Assembly: GCF_016100975.1 (NCBI RefSeq)
Contig: NZ_JACFRN010000002.1
Coordinates: forward strand, 210,656 to 274,655
Source of the DNA: Lactobacillus sp. W8174
Lineage (GTDB): Bacteria; Bacillota; Bacilli; Lactobacillales; Lactobacillaceae
Reading direction: 5' to 3'
Length of the DNA stretch: 64,000 nucleotides
A model generated the notes under the pieces. The model worked only from the letters and a program-made list of their open reading frames with translations, was not told where the DNA came from and ran no database searches. The position numbers and the translations under genes are program-made. Positions 48,367-56,744 of this stretch are shown here, piece after piece; the stretch's first letter is position 1, and each line of letters opens with the position of its first letter.

Positions 48367-48394
48367 ACGACATCTTTTGCAGATGTCGTTTTTT
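48367..48394 (+). terminator. Terminator of the SLAP protein gene
   Basis: A perfect 9-bp stem ACGACATCT/AGATGTCGT with a 5-base loop, then Ts. Confidence 0.9.
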
Positions 48395-48424
48395 ATATGG
48401 TTTTGCAGTGAATTAGTTAAGTAC

Positions 48425-48471
48425 TTTACTTAATAAAGTCATTTTTATATAATATTATTGAAACGTTTCAA
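48425..48471 (+). promoter_or_regulatory. Promoter with LacI-type operator (O1)
   Basis: -35 TTTACT (48425-48430), a 17-base spacer and -10 TATAAT (48448-48453). The perfect palindrome TTGAAACGTTTCAA (48458-48471) covers the likely start of transcription. The same palindrome recurs at the PTS promoter at 53.1 kb. The LacI-type regulator encoded between them is the likely binder. Confidence 0.8.
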
Positions 48472-48493
48472 AGAGATGAAATGAGGTTAGGAA

Positions 48494-49870
48494 ATGGTAA
48501 AAAAGGTTTTCCCGAAAAACTTTCTGTGGGGCAACTCTACATCTAGTATGCAAACTGAAGGAGCTGTCAAAGAAGGAGGCAAGGGTAGGTCAGTTTATGA
48601 TACTTATAGAGCACAAGATGGCAGTTCAATTTGGGATACAGCAATCGATGAATATCACCGCTATCCAGAAGATCTGGATTTATATGCTAATCTAGGGATC
48701 AATTGCTACCGTTTTCAAATCTCTTGGAGTAGAGTTAATCCGCTAGGAGACGGTGATTTTAATCCTGAAGGAATTAAATTTTATTCAGACTTAATTGACA
48801 GCTTGCTTGCAAGAAATATCGAACCTATGATTTGTCTTTACCACTTTGATATGCCATTGAATTTGGCACAAAAATATAATGGCTTTAGTAGCAGACATGT
48901 AGTTGATGCATTTGTTCGTTATGGTAAAAAAATGATTGATATTTTTGGTGAAAGGGTAAAATACTGGCTAACATTTAATGAACAAAATCTTTATTTTATG
49001 CCTGGAGCAGCAAAAATTGCCGGCAAAATAAAAGGTGATGAAACAATCGATGATTTGTATATTATTAGTCACAATTTGATGCTGGCTCACGCGCAAGTTG
49101 CTAATTACTTACATGAAAAAACGAATGATAAAATTGGTGGTATGTTGGCATATAGTGAAGTTTATCCCGTCTCATCAATGCCTAAAGATATTTTATATGC
49201 TCGTCAAATAGACGAATTTCTTAACAAAAACTTGCTTGATGCTTTTGTTTTAGGACATTATTCAAATGAAGTAGTTAATTTTGTCCAAAAAAATAATATC
49301 CATACTGGCGTCACACCCGGTGATCTTTCAGAAATCAGTAAAATGAAGAGTGATTTTATAGCATTCAGTTATTATCAAAGCTCGACAATTAGCAGCACTC
49401 TTGTTCCCGAAAAAATCGCGCCTAATTATTACTTTAAATTTGGTGGGAAAGAGAATCCATTTTTGCCTGTAAATGAGTGGGGCTGGTCGATTGATCCTGA
49501 TGGTTTTAGGGATGTTCTGACTAAAACCTATAACCAGTATCATGTGCCTATGTTTCCAATCGAAAACGGTATTGGAATAAGGGAAAAATATGATGGCAAA
49601 GAAATTCAGGATGATCAGAGAATTGAATACCACAAAGAACATTTACGTGCTTTAAAAAAAGCAATAAATAATGATGGTGTCAAGGTTCTAGGCTATTTAG
49701 TCTGGGGGTTAATTGATATTCCCAGTTCTGCTGGTGATATGGATAAGCGTTATGGTATGGTTTATGTTAATCGCACTAATTCCGAACCATTGGACCTCAA
49801 GCGTATTCCTAAGAAGAGCTATTGGTGGTTTAAAAAGGTAATAGCAGGTAATGGCGCAAGCCTGAATTAA
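48494..49870 (+). CDS. GH1 6-phospho-beta-glycosidase
   Basis: A 458-residue TIM-barrel glycosidase that cleaves PTS-phosphorylated beta-glycosides. The acid/base Glu is in WLTFNEQN and the nucleophile Glu in FPIENGIG. The C-terminal phosphate-binding pattern known from LacG-type enzymes (Ser, seven residues before Lys, then Tyr two further) is met by SSAGDMDKRYG, so a 6-phospho substrate is likely. There is no signal peptide. It is first in a run with a ROK kinase, a LacI regulator and a fucosidase, and has an operator at its promoter. The sugar specificity is not readable. Confidence 0.93.
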   Translation: MVKKVFPKNFLWGNSTSSMQTEGAVKEGGKGRSVYDTYRAQDGSSIWDTAIDEYHRYPEDLDLYANLGINCYRFQISWSRVNPLGDGDFNPEGIKFYSDLIDSLLARNIEPMICLYHFDMPLNLAQKYNGFSSRHVVDAFVRYGKKMIDIFGERVKYWLTFNEQNLYFMPGAAKIAGKIKGDETIDDLYIISHNLMLAHAQVANYLHEKTNDKIGGMLAYSEVYPVSSMPKDILYARQIDEFLNKNLLDAFVLGHYSNEVVNFVQKNNIHTGVTPGDLSEISKMKSDFIAFSYYQSSTISSTLVPEKIAPNYYFKFGGKENPFLPVNEWGWSIDPDGFRDVLTKTYNQYHVPMFPIENGIGIREKYDGKEIQDDQRIEYHKEHLRALKKAINNDGVKVLGYLVWGLIDIPSSAGDMDKRYGMVYVNRTNSEPLDLKRIPKKSYWWFKKVIAGNGASLN

Positions 49871-49886
49871 AAAAGAGGGCACAAAT

Positions 49887-50768
49887 ATGAAATTAGCAGT
49901 TTTTGATATTGGTGGAACTAATATAAAGTGTGGTAGTTTTTATGACAATAAAATAGCTGATACGAAGAAGTTTGCTACACCCAAGACTTTTGCAGGTTTG
50001 AAATTGCAAATGCACCGCTTCCTTGATCAGCATGCTTTTGATGGGATAGCTATTAGTGCACCAGGTGCTGTGGATAAACCGAACGGAATTATTAAAGGTA
50101 TCAGTGCAGTGCCCTATATTCATGATAGACCCATATTTAAAGAATTACAGCAGGAATTCTCGTTACCTGTCGCAATTGAAAATGATGCTAATTGTGCTGG
50201 TATTTGTGAAATTAATATAGGTGCCGGAAAAGATTTTACGAATGTAGCTTTCATTGTAATTGGCACAGGTATCGGCGGAGCAATTTTCATTAATAGAAAA
50301 TTGTATAAAGGCAATCATTTATTTGGGGGAGAATTTGGCCTTATGCAAACCAGTGATGGAGGAACTCTCAGCACACGGGCAACAATTGTTAAAGCCGCAT
50401 CTGAATATGAAAAACAAACCCATGTTGATAATATCGATGGTGAAAAATTATTTCTGTTAGCAGATCAAGGAGATAAATTAGCGCAAGACCTGATTGATAA
50501 AGTTTACAGTTTTTTGGCTGTTGGCTTATACAATATTGAAGTCGCTTTTGATTTCGATGCTTTAATAATTGGAGGTGGTATTTCAGCTCATAAAGGTTTT
50601 AGTTCTGAATTATCTAAACGTTTATATGCACAATTGGTAAAAAATAAAGTAAGCCAAATAATGCCTGAAGTCAAAGAATGCCAGTACCACAATAATGCGA
50701 ATTTATATGGTGCCGCATATAACTTTATCTCAGATTATGCTATAGAGGTGAAAAATGGCAACAATTAA
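49887..50768 (+). CDS. ROK-family sugar kinase
   Basis: A 293-residue kinase of the ROK family. The ATP site is FDIGGTNIKCG and the later IGTGIGGAIF; the catalytic Asp lies in IENDANCAG. The usual ROK zinc motif (CxCGxxGCxE) is absent: the region reads GEFGLMQTSDGGTLSTR. A DNA-binding domain is also absent, so it is an enzyme rather than a regulator. Related zinc-less members phosphorylate glucose or beta-glucosides. Here it may rephosphorylate the sugar freed by the GH1 or GH29 enzyme. The next gene overlaps its end by 14 bases. Confidence 0.9.
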   Translation: MKLAVFDIGGTNIKCGSFYDNKIADTKKFATPKTFAGLKLQMHRFLDQHAFDGIAISAPGAVDKPNGIIKGISAVPYIHDRPIFKELQQEFSLPVAIENDANCAGICEINIGAGKDFTNVAFIVIGTGIGGAIFINRKLYKGNHLFGGEFGLMQTSDGGTLSTRATIVKAASEYEKQTHVDNIDGEKLFLLADQGDKLAQDLIDKVYSFLAVGLYNIEVAFDFDALIIGGGISAHKGFSSELSKRLYAQLVKNKVSQIMPEVKECQYHNNANLYGAAYNFISDYAIEVKNGNN

Positions 50769-51738
50769 AGATATTGCTAATAAGTCAGGTGTATCCGTAG
50801 GGTCTATCTCTCGCTATTTAAATGGTGTTCATTTAAAAAAAGAAAATGAAGAAAAAATAAAGCAGGCTATCAAGGAATTACACTATATACCAAATCAAAC
50901 CGCTAAATCTCTTAAGATGAACAAGTCTTTTTCAATTGGGATATTGGTAGATAACATGGATAACTTTTACAGTTCTCAATTAATAGCAGCTTTAGAGCAA
51001 TTGTTCGATCATGCCGGGTACTTTTTACTTTTAACCAGTCATCGTAATAATGAAAAAACTTTTGAATTTAAACTAGCAAAATTAATTGAGCGGTCTGTTG
51101 ATGCTTTAATCGTTTTGAAAGCAGAAAGTAAGTGGCAATCATTTCAAAAAGTGGGGCAATTGCCATTACCCGTTGTTTCAGTTGAAGCTTCATTGCCAGA
51201 TAAAAAAGTGCCAGAAATTATGAGTGCTGATATGATGGCTTCGCAAAAGGTTGTCACTAAAATACTGCAAAAAAGAAATAAACCTGCTTTTTTGATTCCA
51301 ACTGAAAGTGACTATGTGCTGCAACAACGGCTAGCTGGTATCAACGTCGCATGCAAATCAATGGGAGTAACACTCACTCCTGATCAAGTAATTTATGTTG
51401 ACTACGGTACGACTGAAGCTTACGAAGCAGTTGCAGGATTGAATAAAAAAGGTTTTGACTCAATTTTTGTCACTAATTATACTAATGCTATTCAAGTCGT
51501 TCAAGGAGTTCGTGATTGTGGTAAAAAGGTAGGAACAGATATTGCTGTGGCTGGATTTGGCTATTCCCATTTATTACAAAATATGAAATTACCAGTTACT
51601 TTAATAAAGCAACCAGTTGAGAAAGTAGCGGAAAAAGTGGCAGAAACAGTATTAAAGCTGCTTGATCATCAAAAAGTAGAAAAGCAAGTTTTTATTCAAG
51701 ACAAGATATTTTGGCAAAAGGAGTTGCAAGATGAATGA
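50755..51738 (+). CDS. LacI-family transcriptional regulator
   Basis: A 327-residue regulator. The N-terminal helix-turn-helix is TIKDIANKSGVSVGSISRYLNG, with the hinge helix QTAKSLKMNKS, followed by a periplasmic-binding-like effector domain. LacI hinge helices insert at a central CpG, which matches the CG centre of the three TTGAAACGTTTC-type sites at 48458, 53105 and 53141. I infer that it represses both this run and the PTS gene, with release by a sugar or sugar phosphate. It overlaps both neighbours, so it is part of the operon it likely controls. Confidence 0.93.
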   Translation: MATIKDIANKSGVSVGSISRYLNGVHLKKENEEKIKQAIKELHYIPNQTAKSLKMNKSFSIGILVDNMDNFYSSQLIAALEQLFDHAGYFLLLTSHRNNEKTFEFKLAKLIERSVDALIVLKAESKWQSFQKVGQLPLPVVSVEASLPDKKVPEIMSADMMASQKVVTKILQKRNKPAFLIPTESDYVLQQRLAGINVACKSMGVTLTPDQVIYVDYGTTEAYEAVAGLNKKGFDSIFVTNYTNAIQVVQGVRDCGKKVGTDIAVAGFGYSHLLQNMKLPVTLIKQPVEKVAEKVAETVLKLLDHQKVEKQVFIQDKIFWQKELQDE

Positions 51739-53056
51739 AAAGAATAAGAAGAGACAAGATATAGTTCAGAATAAGAAAACGCAGCAGGAAAGCTATCAAG
51801 ATTTACCGCAAGCAATTCAAAATAAATTAGAATGGTTTCAAAACCAAAAACTGGGTATTATTTTTCATTGGGGCCTATATGCGCAAGCAGGTATTGTTGA
51901 ATCATGGCAATTATCAAAAGAGGATGATTGGGCTCGTAAGCATGGTGCCTTTCGCAAGGACTTAAAAGAATTAAGACATGATTATTGGGCATTAAATCAA
52001 GAGTTTAATCCAGTAAATTTTGATCCAGAAAGTTGGGCAAAAGCAGCAAAATACGCTGGCTTTAAGTATATGATTTTTACCACAAAGCACCATGATGGGT
52101 TCAACATGTACGATACCAAATATAGTGACTATAAGATTACCAGTAAAGATTCTGCTTTTCATAATAATCCATTAGCTGACATCTTAAAATATGTTAATGA
52201 GGCTTTTCGCAAAGAGGGAATTGCTACCGGCGCTTATTATTCAAAGGCTGACTGGCATTGTCCTTTTTATTGGGAACCAGGCTCTGATCCTCGAGGAAGA
52301 TATGCAAGCTATGATCCTGCCCAAAAGCCTGAGTTATGGCAAAAATTCCAAAAGTTTGTTGAAAATCAGTTAGTTGAAATTTGCCAAAATTATGGACCGA
52401 TTGACATATTATGGCTTGATGCTGGCTGGGTTAATGGAGGTCACCATGAATTCTTGCCTATGGAGCAAATTGCCAGAAAAATCTGGCAAATTAAAGCTGA
52501 TACCCTGATTGTTGACCGCACAATCGGCGGAAAGTACGAAAATTATGTTACGCCAGAGCAACAAATACCTATCATACCCCCACAAAAGGTTTGGGAGTCT
52601 AACTTAACTTTGGCTAAAAACTGGGGATATGTACCTAATGATCAGTATAAAAGTTTTAGTGAAATACTAAATAATATTATCAAAATTATCTCACTAGGCG
52701 GCAACGTCATTTTAGGAGTTGGTCCTAAACCAGACGGTACATTACCACAACCAGCCCTTAAATTAATGAAAAAGCTAGGGGATTGGTTAAAAGTTTTTGG
52801 TGAAGCCGTCTATGATACACGTGGCTGTCCAGAATATGTCAATAAAAATATTTTTATGACGAAGAAGAACTCAGATTATTATTTATTTTACAACAGTAAT
52901 GAAGCTGATTATAAAATTTCACTGAATGATTTACCAGTAAAATCTAATGCGGCTTTAAGTTTAGAAACGGGGAAGCCAGTTTCTGTTTCCAATAATACTA
53001 TTAGCTTGCCAAAAACTGCTTTTCCATATGGTGTAATAAAAATTAAGAAGTTATAA
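51731..53056 (+). CDS. GH29 alpha-L-fucosidase (intracellular)
   Basis: A 441-residue glycosidase. GH29 marks include IFHWGLYAQAGIVESW near the start, FTTKHHDGFNMYDTKYSDY, and DILWLDAGW, which carries the expected nucleophile Asp. A C-terminal beta-domain follows from about residue 340. There is no signal peptide, so it acts on imported fucosides. Its start overlaps the regulator stop after GGAG. With a phospho-beta-glycosidase and a PTS permease in the same regulon, the likely diet is a fucosylated or fucose-containing short glycoside. No fucose catabolic genes are in the window. Confidence 0.92.
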   Translation: MNEKNKKRQDIVQNKKTQQESYQDLPQAIQNKLEWFQNQKLGIIFHWGLYAQAGIVESWQLSKEDDWARKHGAFRKDLKELRHDYWALNQEFNPVNFDPESWAKAAKYAGFKYMIFTTKHHDGFNMYDTKYSDYKITSKDSAFHNNPLADILKYVNEAFRKEGIATGAYYSKADWHCPFYWEPGSDPRGRYASYDPAQKPELWQKFQKFVENQLVEICQNYGPIDILWLDAGWVNGGHHEFLPMEQIARKIWQIKADTLIVDRTIGGKYENYVTPEQQIPIIPPQKVWESNLTLAKNWGYVPNDQYKSFSEILNNIIKIISLGGNVILGVGPKPDGTLPQPALKLMKKLGDWLKVFGEAVYDTRGCPEYVNKNIFMTKKNSDYYLFYNSNEADYKISLNDLPVKSNAALSLETGKPVSVSNNTISLPKTAFPYGVIKIKKL

Positions 53057-53083
53057 ATAGCCTCTCAAAATATTCAATTTTTA

Positions 53084-53154
53084 TGAAATCACTTACATTT
53101 TTAGTTGAAACGTTTCCAATATAGAGTTATAATAATATTGTTGAAACGTTTCAA
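53084..53154 (+). promoter_or_regulatory. PTS promoter with two LacI-type operators (O2, O3) and a cre-like site
   Basis: -35 TTGAAA (53105-53110) and -10 TATAAT (53128-53133) with a 17-base spacer. TTGAAACGTTTCCAA (53105-53119) overlaps the -35, and the perfect TTGAAACGTTTCAA (53141-53154) covers the start. Upstream, TGAAATCACTTACA (53084-53097) fits the CcpA cre consensus in all but one central base. Repression by the local LacI protein plus carbon catabolite control is the likely scheme. Confidence 0.8.
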
Positions 53155-53192
53155 AAGTTAATACTTTAAGGTAAAATGTTGAAGGGGAGAAA

Positions 53193-54524
53193 ATGAGTAT
53201 TTCTGACAAAATTAGCAAAATGATTTTACCATTAGCTACTAAGATTGGTAACCAACGTCATTTGGTAGCTATACGTGATGCCTTTGTCGACATTACACCT
53301 ATTATAATGGTAAACTCATTGTTTATATTATTAAATTCCTTGGTTTTAAATCAGCCTGCTGTTTTAAAAGTGTTTCCGTATGCTGCAAATTTGACCCAAA
53401 TGGGAACTATGGTAAATAACGGTACCATGGGTTTTATGACTATTTTTGTGACTTTTATTATAGGTTACAGGTTACTAAATTCTTATATTGCAGATGGTAG
53501 AATTAGTAATAATGACATTAGTCCTATTCATGCTGGAATATTAAGTGTAGCTACAGCTTTGATAATGTTTCCTTTAAATAATCGAGCTGTTGTGTCTGGC
53601 TCAATGAAAAATGTGACGGTAACTGGGGTCTATACACAAGCACTAACTTCATCTGGGGGTATGTTTGTGGGCTTGATTGCTGCGGTTTTGAGTACTGAAC
53701 TATTATTATTTTTTTATAAATCTAAAAAATTAAGAATAAAAATGCCAGATGGAGTACCACCAGCAGTGGCTCAATCATTTAATTCTTTGATTCCTGAATC
53801 TCTTGTAGTAATTGTTTTTGCAGTTTTTAGTTTTGCCTATGTTCAAATATTCCATCAAGGAGTTACTGACTTGGTTCAAACCATTATTTCTAAACCTCTT
53901 CAAGCTGCTATGGAATCTTGGATTGGTTGCTTTGTCATTCAGTTTGTTACTCAATTCTTATGGTTCTTTGGTTTACACGGACAAAATATTGTAGCTTCAG
54001 TTACTTCTCCTCCTATGCTAGCTGCAATCCAGCAAAATATGGCTGCATTTGCAGCTCACAAAGCAGTGCCTAACATTGTTACTAATCCATGGCTTGGAAT
54101 GTATACTTTGTTCGGTGGTACTGGAGCAATACTACCTTTCTTAATAGCGATTTTTGTTGTTTCTAAACGAAAAGATTACCGAGATGTTGCTAAATTAGGT
54201 TTGCTGCCAAGCTTCTTTAATGTTTCAGAACCAATCATGTTTGGTCTTCCTGTAGTTATGAATCCATATTTTGTAATTCCATTCATTTTTGTACCATTAA
54301 TTAATTTGGCAATAGCTTATCCTTTGACTATGATGGGCTTAGTGGCTAAAAGTGTTGTAATACCAGCTTGGACTATCCCTCCTATTTTAACTACCTGGGT
54401 TACTACTGCTGGAGATATTCCTGCAACAATTTTGTCTTTACTGCTTTTCATTTTAGATATATTCCTTTACATGCCATTTGTTATTGCAAGTAATAAAGGA
54501 ATTAAAGTAAAGCCTGAAAAGTAA
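53193..54524 (+). CDS. PTS permease, cellobiose-class EIIC (first)
   Basis: A 443-residue membrane permease of the CelB/lactose-cellobiose family with about ten hydrophobic segments. The N-terminus ILPLATKIGNQRHLVAIRDAF and the block WFFGLHGQNIVASVT are typical, as is NVSEPIMFGLPVVMNP near the sugar site. No EIIA or EIIB domain is fused or encoded nearby, so it must use subunits from elsewhere. Its promoter carries two copies of the operator found before the GH1 gene, tying it to that run. GGGGAG precedes the ATG. Confidence 0.95.
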   Translation: MSISDKISKMILPLATKIGNQRHLVAIRDAFVDITPIIMVNSLFILLNSLVLNQPAVLKVFPYAANLTQMGTMVNNGTMGFMTIFVTFIIGYRLLNSYIADGRISNNDISPIHAGILSVATALIMFPLNNRAVVSGSMKNVTVTGVYTQALTSSGGMFVGLIAAVLSTELLLFFYKSKKLRIKMPDGVPPAVAQSFNSLIPESLVVIVFAVFSFAYVQIFHQGVTDLVQTIISKPLQAAMESWIGCFVIQFVTQFLWFFGLHGQNIVASVTSPPMLAAIQQNMAAFAAHKAVPNIVTNPWLGMYTLFGGTGAILPFLIAIFVVSKRKDYRDVAKLGLLPSFFNVSEPIMFGLPVVMNPYFVIPFIFVPLINLAIAYPLTMMGLVAKSVVIPAWTIPPILTTWVTTAGDIPATILSLLLFILDIFLYMPFVIASNKGIKVKPEK

Positions 54525-54559
54525 AACATTAGTATAGCAAAATTAAATTTAGTCAAAAG

Positions 54560-54592
54560 TAACTAGCTTATTTGTTAAGTTAGTTATTTTTT
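54560..54592 (+). terminator. Terminator of the first EIIC gene
   Basis: TAACTAGCTTA paired with TTAAGTTAGTTA (one wobble), followed by Ts. Confidence 0.75.
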
Positions 54593-54692
54593 ATTGCTTT
54601 GATATGTATCTTAATTGATAATTAATTATAAAAAGTGGTTATTTTAGACTTAATATTAGCATCTTTTGCTTATAAATTAGGAGATAAATATT

Positions 54693-55091
54693 ATGTTATC
54701 AAATTCCAGTCAAACTATAGAAAACAAACAAATTATCAGAGATTATTTTAACTCTTGGCTTAAAAAAGATTTTTCTAATCTTGATAGTTGGTTTAGCCAA
54801 GATGTCTATTACCGTGAATGTTATGGTGCTACTTATGAAGGATTAGATGAGTTAAAAGCCTATATTAATTCGAAGTCTAAGGAGCAGACAGTTTTAAAAT
54901 GGGATATTTATAAAATTGATCAAACTGATACTGGTAAATTTGTGGTTACTTGGTATTTTGATGCTGCAGAAAAAGAAGAATATTGCTTCGATGGCGTTTC
55001 TTTAATAGAGTTCTCCGGCAATAAAATGAAAAAAGTGGTGGAATATTCAACTAAGCATGAAACCTTCCGTCCGTTTAAAGATAAAATATAA
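54693..55091 (+). CDS. SnoaL-like (NTF2-fold) protein
   Basis: A 132-residue protein with the NTF2-like layout: an N-terminal helix (QIIRDYFNSWLKKDFSNLDSWF), then YYRECYGATYEGLDELKAYI, and three long strands (VLKWDIYKID, KFVVTWYFDA, VSLIEFSGNKMKKVVEY). The fold is used for small ligand-binding proteins and enzymes; no catalytic set can be named here. It stands alone between two PTS genes with its own AGGAG site, and its link to them is unclear. Confidence 0.75.
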   Translation: MLSNSSQTIENKQIIRDYFNSWLKKDFSNLDSWFSQDVYYRECYGATYEGLDELKAYINSKSKEQTVLKWDIYKIDQTDTGKFVVTWYFDAAEKEEYCFDGVSLIEFSGNKMKKVVEYSTKHETFRPFKDKI

Positions 55092-55294
55092 ATCTAAGTC
55101 TTTATCATTGAGGATGGCAAACAATGAAGGTCTACTTTATTAAATAATACTTAAAAAAGTGTAGTTTATTAGTAAAAAAATATGGTATATACCATTTTGA
55201 CTGTCTAATTAAAATCAGTTAGAGAATATTGAACTATTTTGGTGTAGACCAAAGCCAACAAACATACAGCCACAACAATTTTCAACTGTAAAAC

Positions 55295-55324
55295 GGTAAA
55301 CGTTTCCATTTGCTATGGTATAAT
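55295..55324 (+). promoter_or_regulatory. cre-like site and extended -10 promoter of the second EIIC gene
   Basis: GGTAAACGTTTCCA (55295-55308) matches the CcpA cre consensus at 12 of 14 positions and sits over the -35 area. TGGTATAAT (55316-55324) is an extended -10. The gap 55092-55294 otherwise shows only AT-rich DNA. Confidence 0.65.
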
Positions 55325-55359
55325 GCAAGTGTAGTGAAATATTAGTAGGAGGAATTATT

Positions 55360-56730
55360 ATGAATGCTATAATTAACTGGCTAAACAAGCATCTCGTTCC
55401 TGTTGCGGCTAAGATCGGCTCTGTTCGCTGGCTTGTTGCACTGCGTGATGCCTTTATCTCTATTATGCCTATTATGCTGGCTGGTTCAGTAGCTAGTGTA
55501 TTAAATGCTATTTTTAGGGATGTTCCCACTAACCTAGGATGGACAGGCGTTGTTAATTCAATGCAATGGCTTATCAATATCAATGCGTTGGTGTGGACAG
55601 GCTCAACTGCAATTTTAGGATTGCTGTTTGCCTTTACATTTGGCTATCACATGTGTGTCCAATATAAAGTTGAACCGATCGCAGGGGGCCTGCTGACATT
55701 AGGTACCTTTATTATGAGCTTGCCTCAAAGCTTTTCAGTTGATTTGAAAAATGCTCTTACTCTTACCAAGGGCGATCTAAAAACATTAACTGCTGCCAAT
55801 GTAGCTGTTACTGGCAAAAATATCAGTTCTTGGGGCTGGTTTAACTTTAACAAGTACTTTGGAGCTTACGGCTTCTTCACCATAATGATTATGGGTGCTA
55901 TTTCTGTAGCAGTTTATATTGCTTTAGTAAAGAAACATATTACTATTAAAATGCCTGACAGTGTTCCACCCGCAGTTTCCAATGCTTTTACAGGTATTAT
56001 TCCCGCAACCGCTGGTTTGTTCGTTGTTGGTATTATTAACTATCTATTCAGTCTTAAAAACACGACAGTGATTGACTTAATTGCCAAGACAATTCAAGAG
56101 CCGTTAATGAAGATGGGTCAAGGTTATGGCTCGTTGCTACTGATAGTATTTCTAGTTCAACTATTTTGGTTCTTTGGTATTCATGGCACCAATGTTTTGG
56201 CTCCGGTTACAGAAAGTATTTGGACTACAGCACTGATTGCCAATACTAATGCCCATAAAATGCAAAAGGCATTACCTTACATGTGGACTCGAAGTGACTT
56301 TGATCTTTATGTTTGGATCGGTGGTGCTGGCTCAACACTGTTACTTATCTTAGCCGTTCTTGCCTTTTCAAAGCGTGAAGATGAACGTGCCGTTGCTAAG
56401 ATTTCACTTGTACCTGGGATCTTCAACATTAATGAACCTATGATGTTTGGTATGCCAATTGTTTTAAACCCAATTTATATTATTCCATTTGTTCTTGCTC
56501 CATTAGTTATGGTATCAATTGCCTATGGTGCTTTAAGTCTTGGCTTGGTTAATCGAGTTGCCGTACAGACAACCTGGGCGATGCCACCGTTCCTTAATGC
56601 TATCATTGCTACAATTGACTGGCGTTCAGTTATTTTACAAATTGTTAATATGGTCGTTGGTTTCTTGATTTATGTACCATTTGTAATTGCTTCTAATAAC
56701 GTCGATCCTGAAAAAGTTAATAAAGTTTAA
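55360..56730 (+). CDS. PTS permease, cellobiose-class EIIC (second)
   Basis: A 456-residue membrane permease of the CelB family: LNKHLVPVAAKIGSVRWLVALRDAF, WFFGIHGTNVLAPVT, and NINEPMMFGMPIVLNP. It lacks EIIA/EIIB partners in the window. It is 14 bases ahead of a MupG-family gene with no terminator between, so the two are likely one operon. I infer that its cargo is the substrate of that enzyme, perhaps a MurNAc-containing or other amino-sugar disaccharide. GGAGG precedes the ATG. Confidence 0.94.
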   Translation: MNAIINWLNKHLVPVAAKIGSVRWLVALRDAFISIMPIMLAGSVASVLNAIFRDVPTNLGWTGVVNSMQWLININALVWTGSTAILGLLFAFTFGYHMCVQYKVEPIAGGLLTLGTFIMSLPQSFSVDLKNALTLTKGDLKTLTAANVAVTGKNISSWGWFNFNKYFGAYGFFTIMIMGAISVAVYIALVKKHITIKMPDSVPPAVSNAFTGIIPATAGLFVVGIINYLFSLKNTTVIDLIAKTIQEPLMKMGQGYGSLLLIVFLVQLFWFFGIHGTNVLAPVTESIWTTALIANTNAHKMQKALPYMWTRSDFDLYVWIGGAGSTLLLILAVLAFSKREDERAVAKISLVPGIFNINEPMMFGMPIVLNPIYIIPFVLAPLVMVSIAYGALSLGLVNRVAVQTTWAMPPFLNAIIATIDWRSVILQIVNMVVGFLIYVPFVIASNNVDPEKVNKV

Positions 56731-56744
56731 GGAGCAATAATTTT

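Noticed and set aside
48458-48471. TTGAAACGTTTCAA read as a CcpA cre site
   Set aside because: Aligned on the central CG, positions 2 and 3 do not fit the cre consensus TGWNAN. A perfect palindrome repeated at the local PTS promoter fits a dedicated LacI-type operator better.
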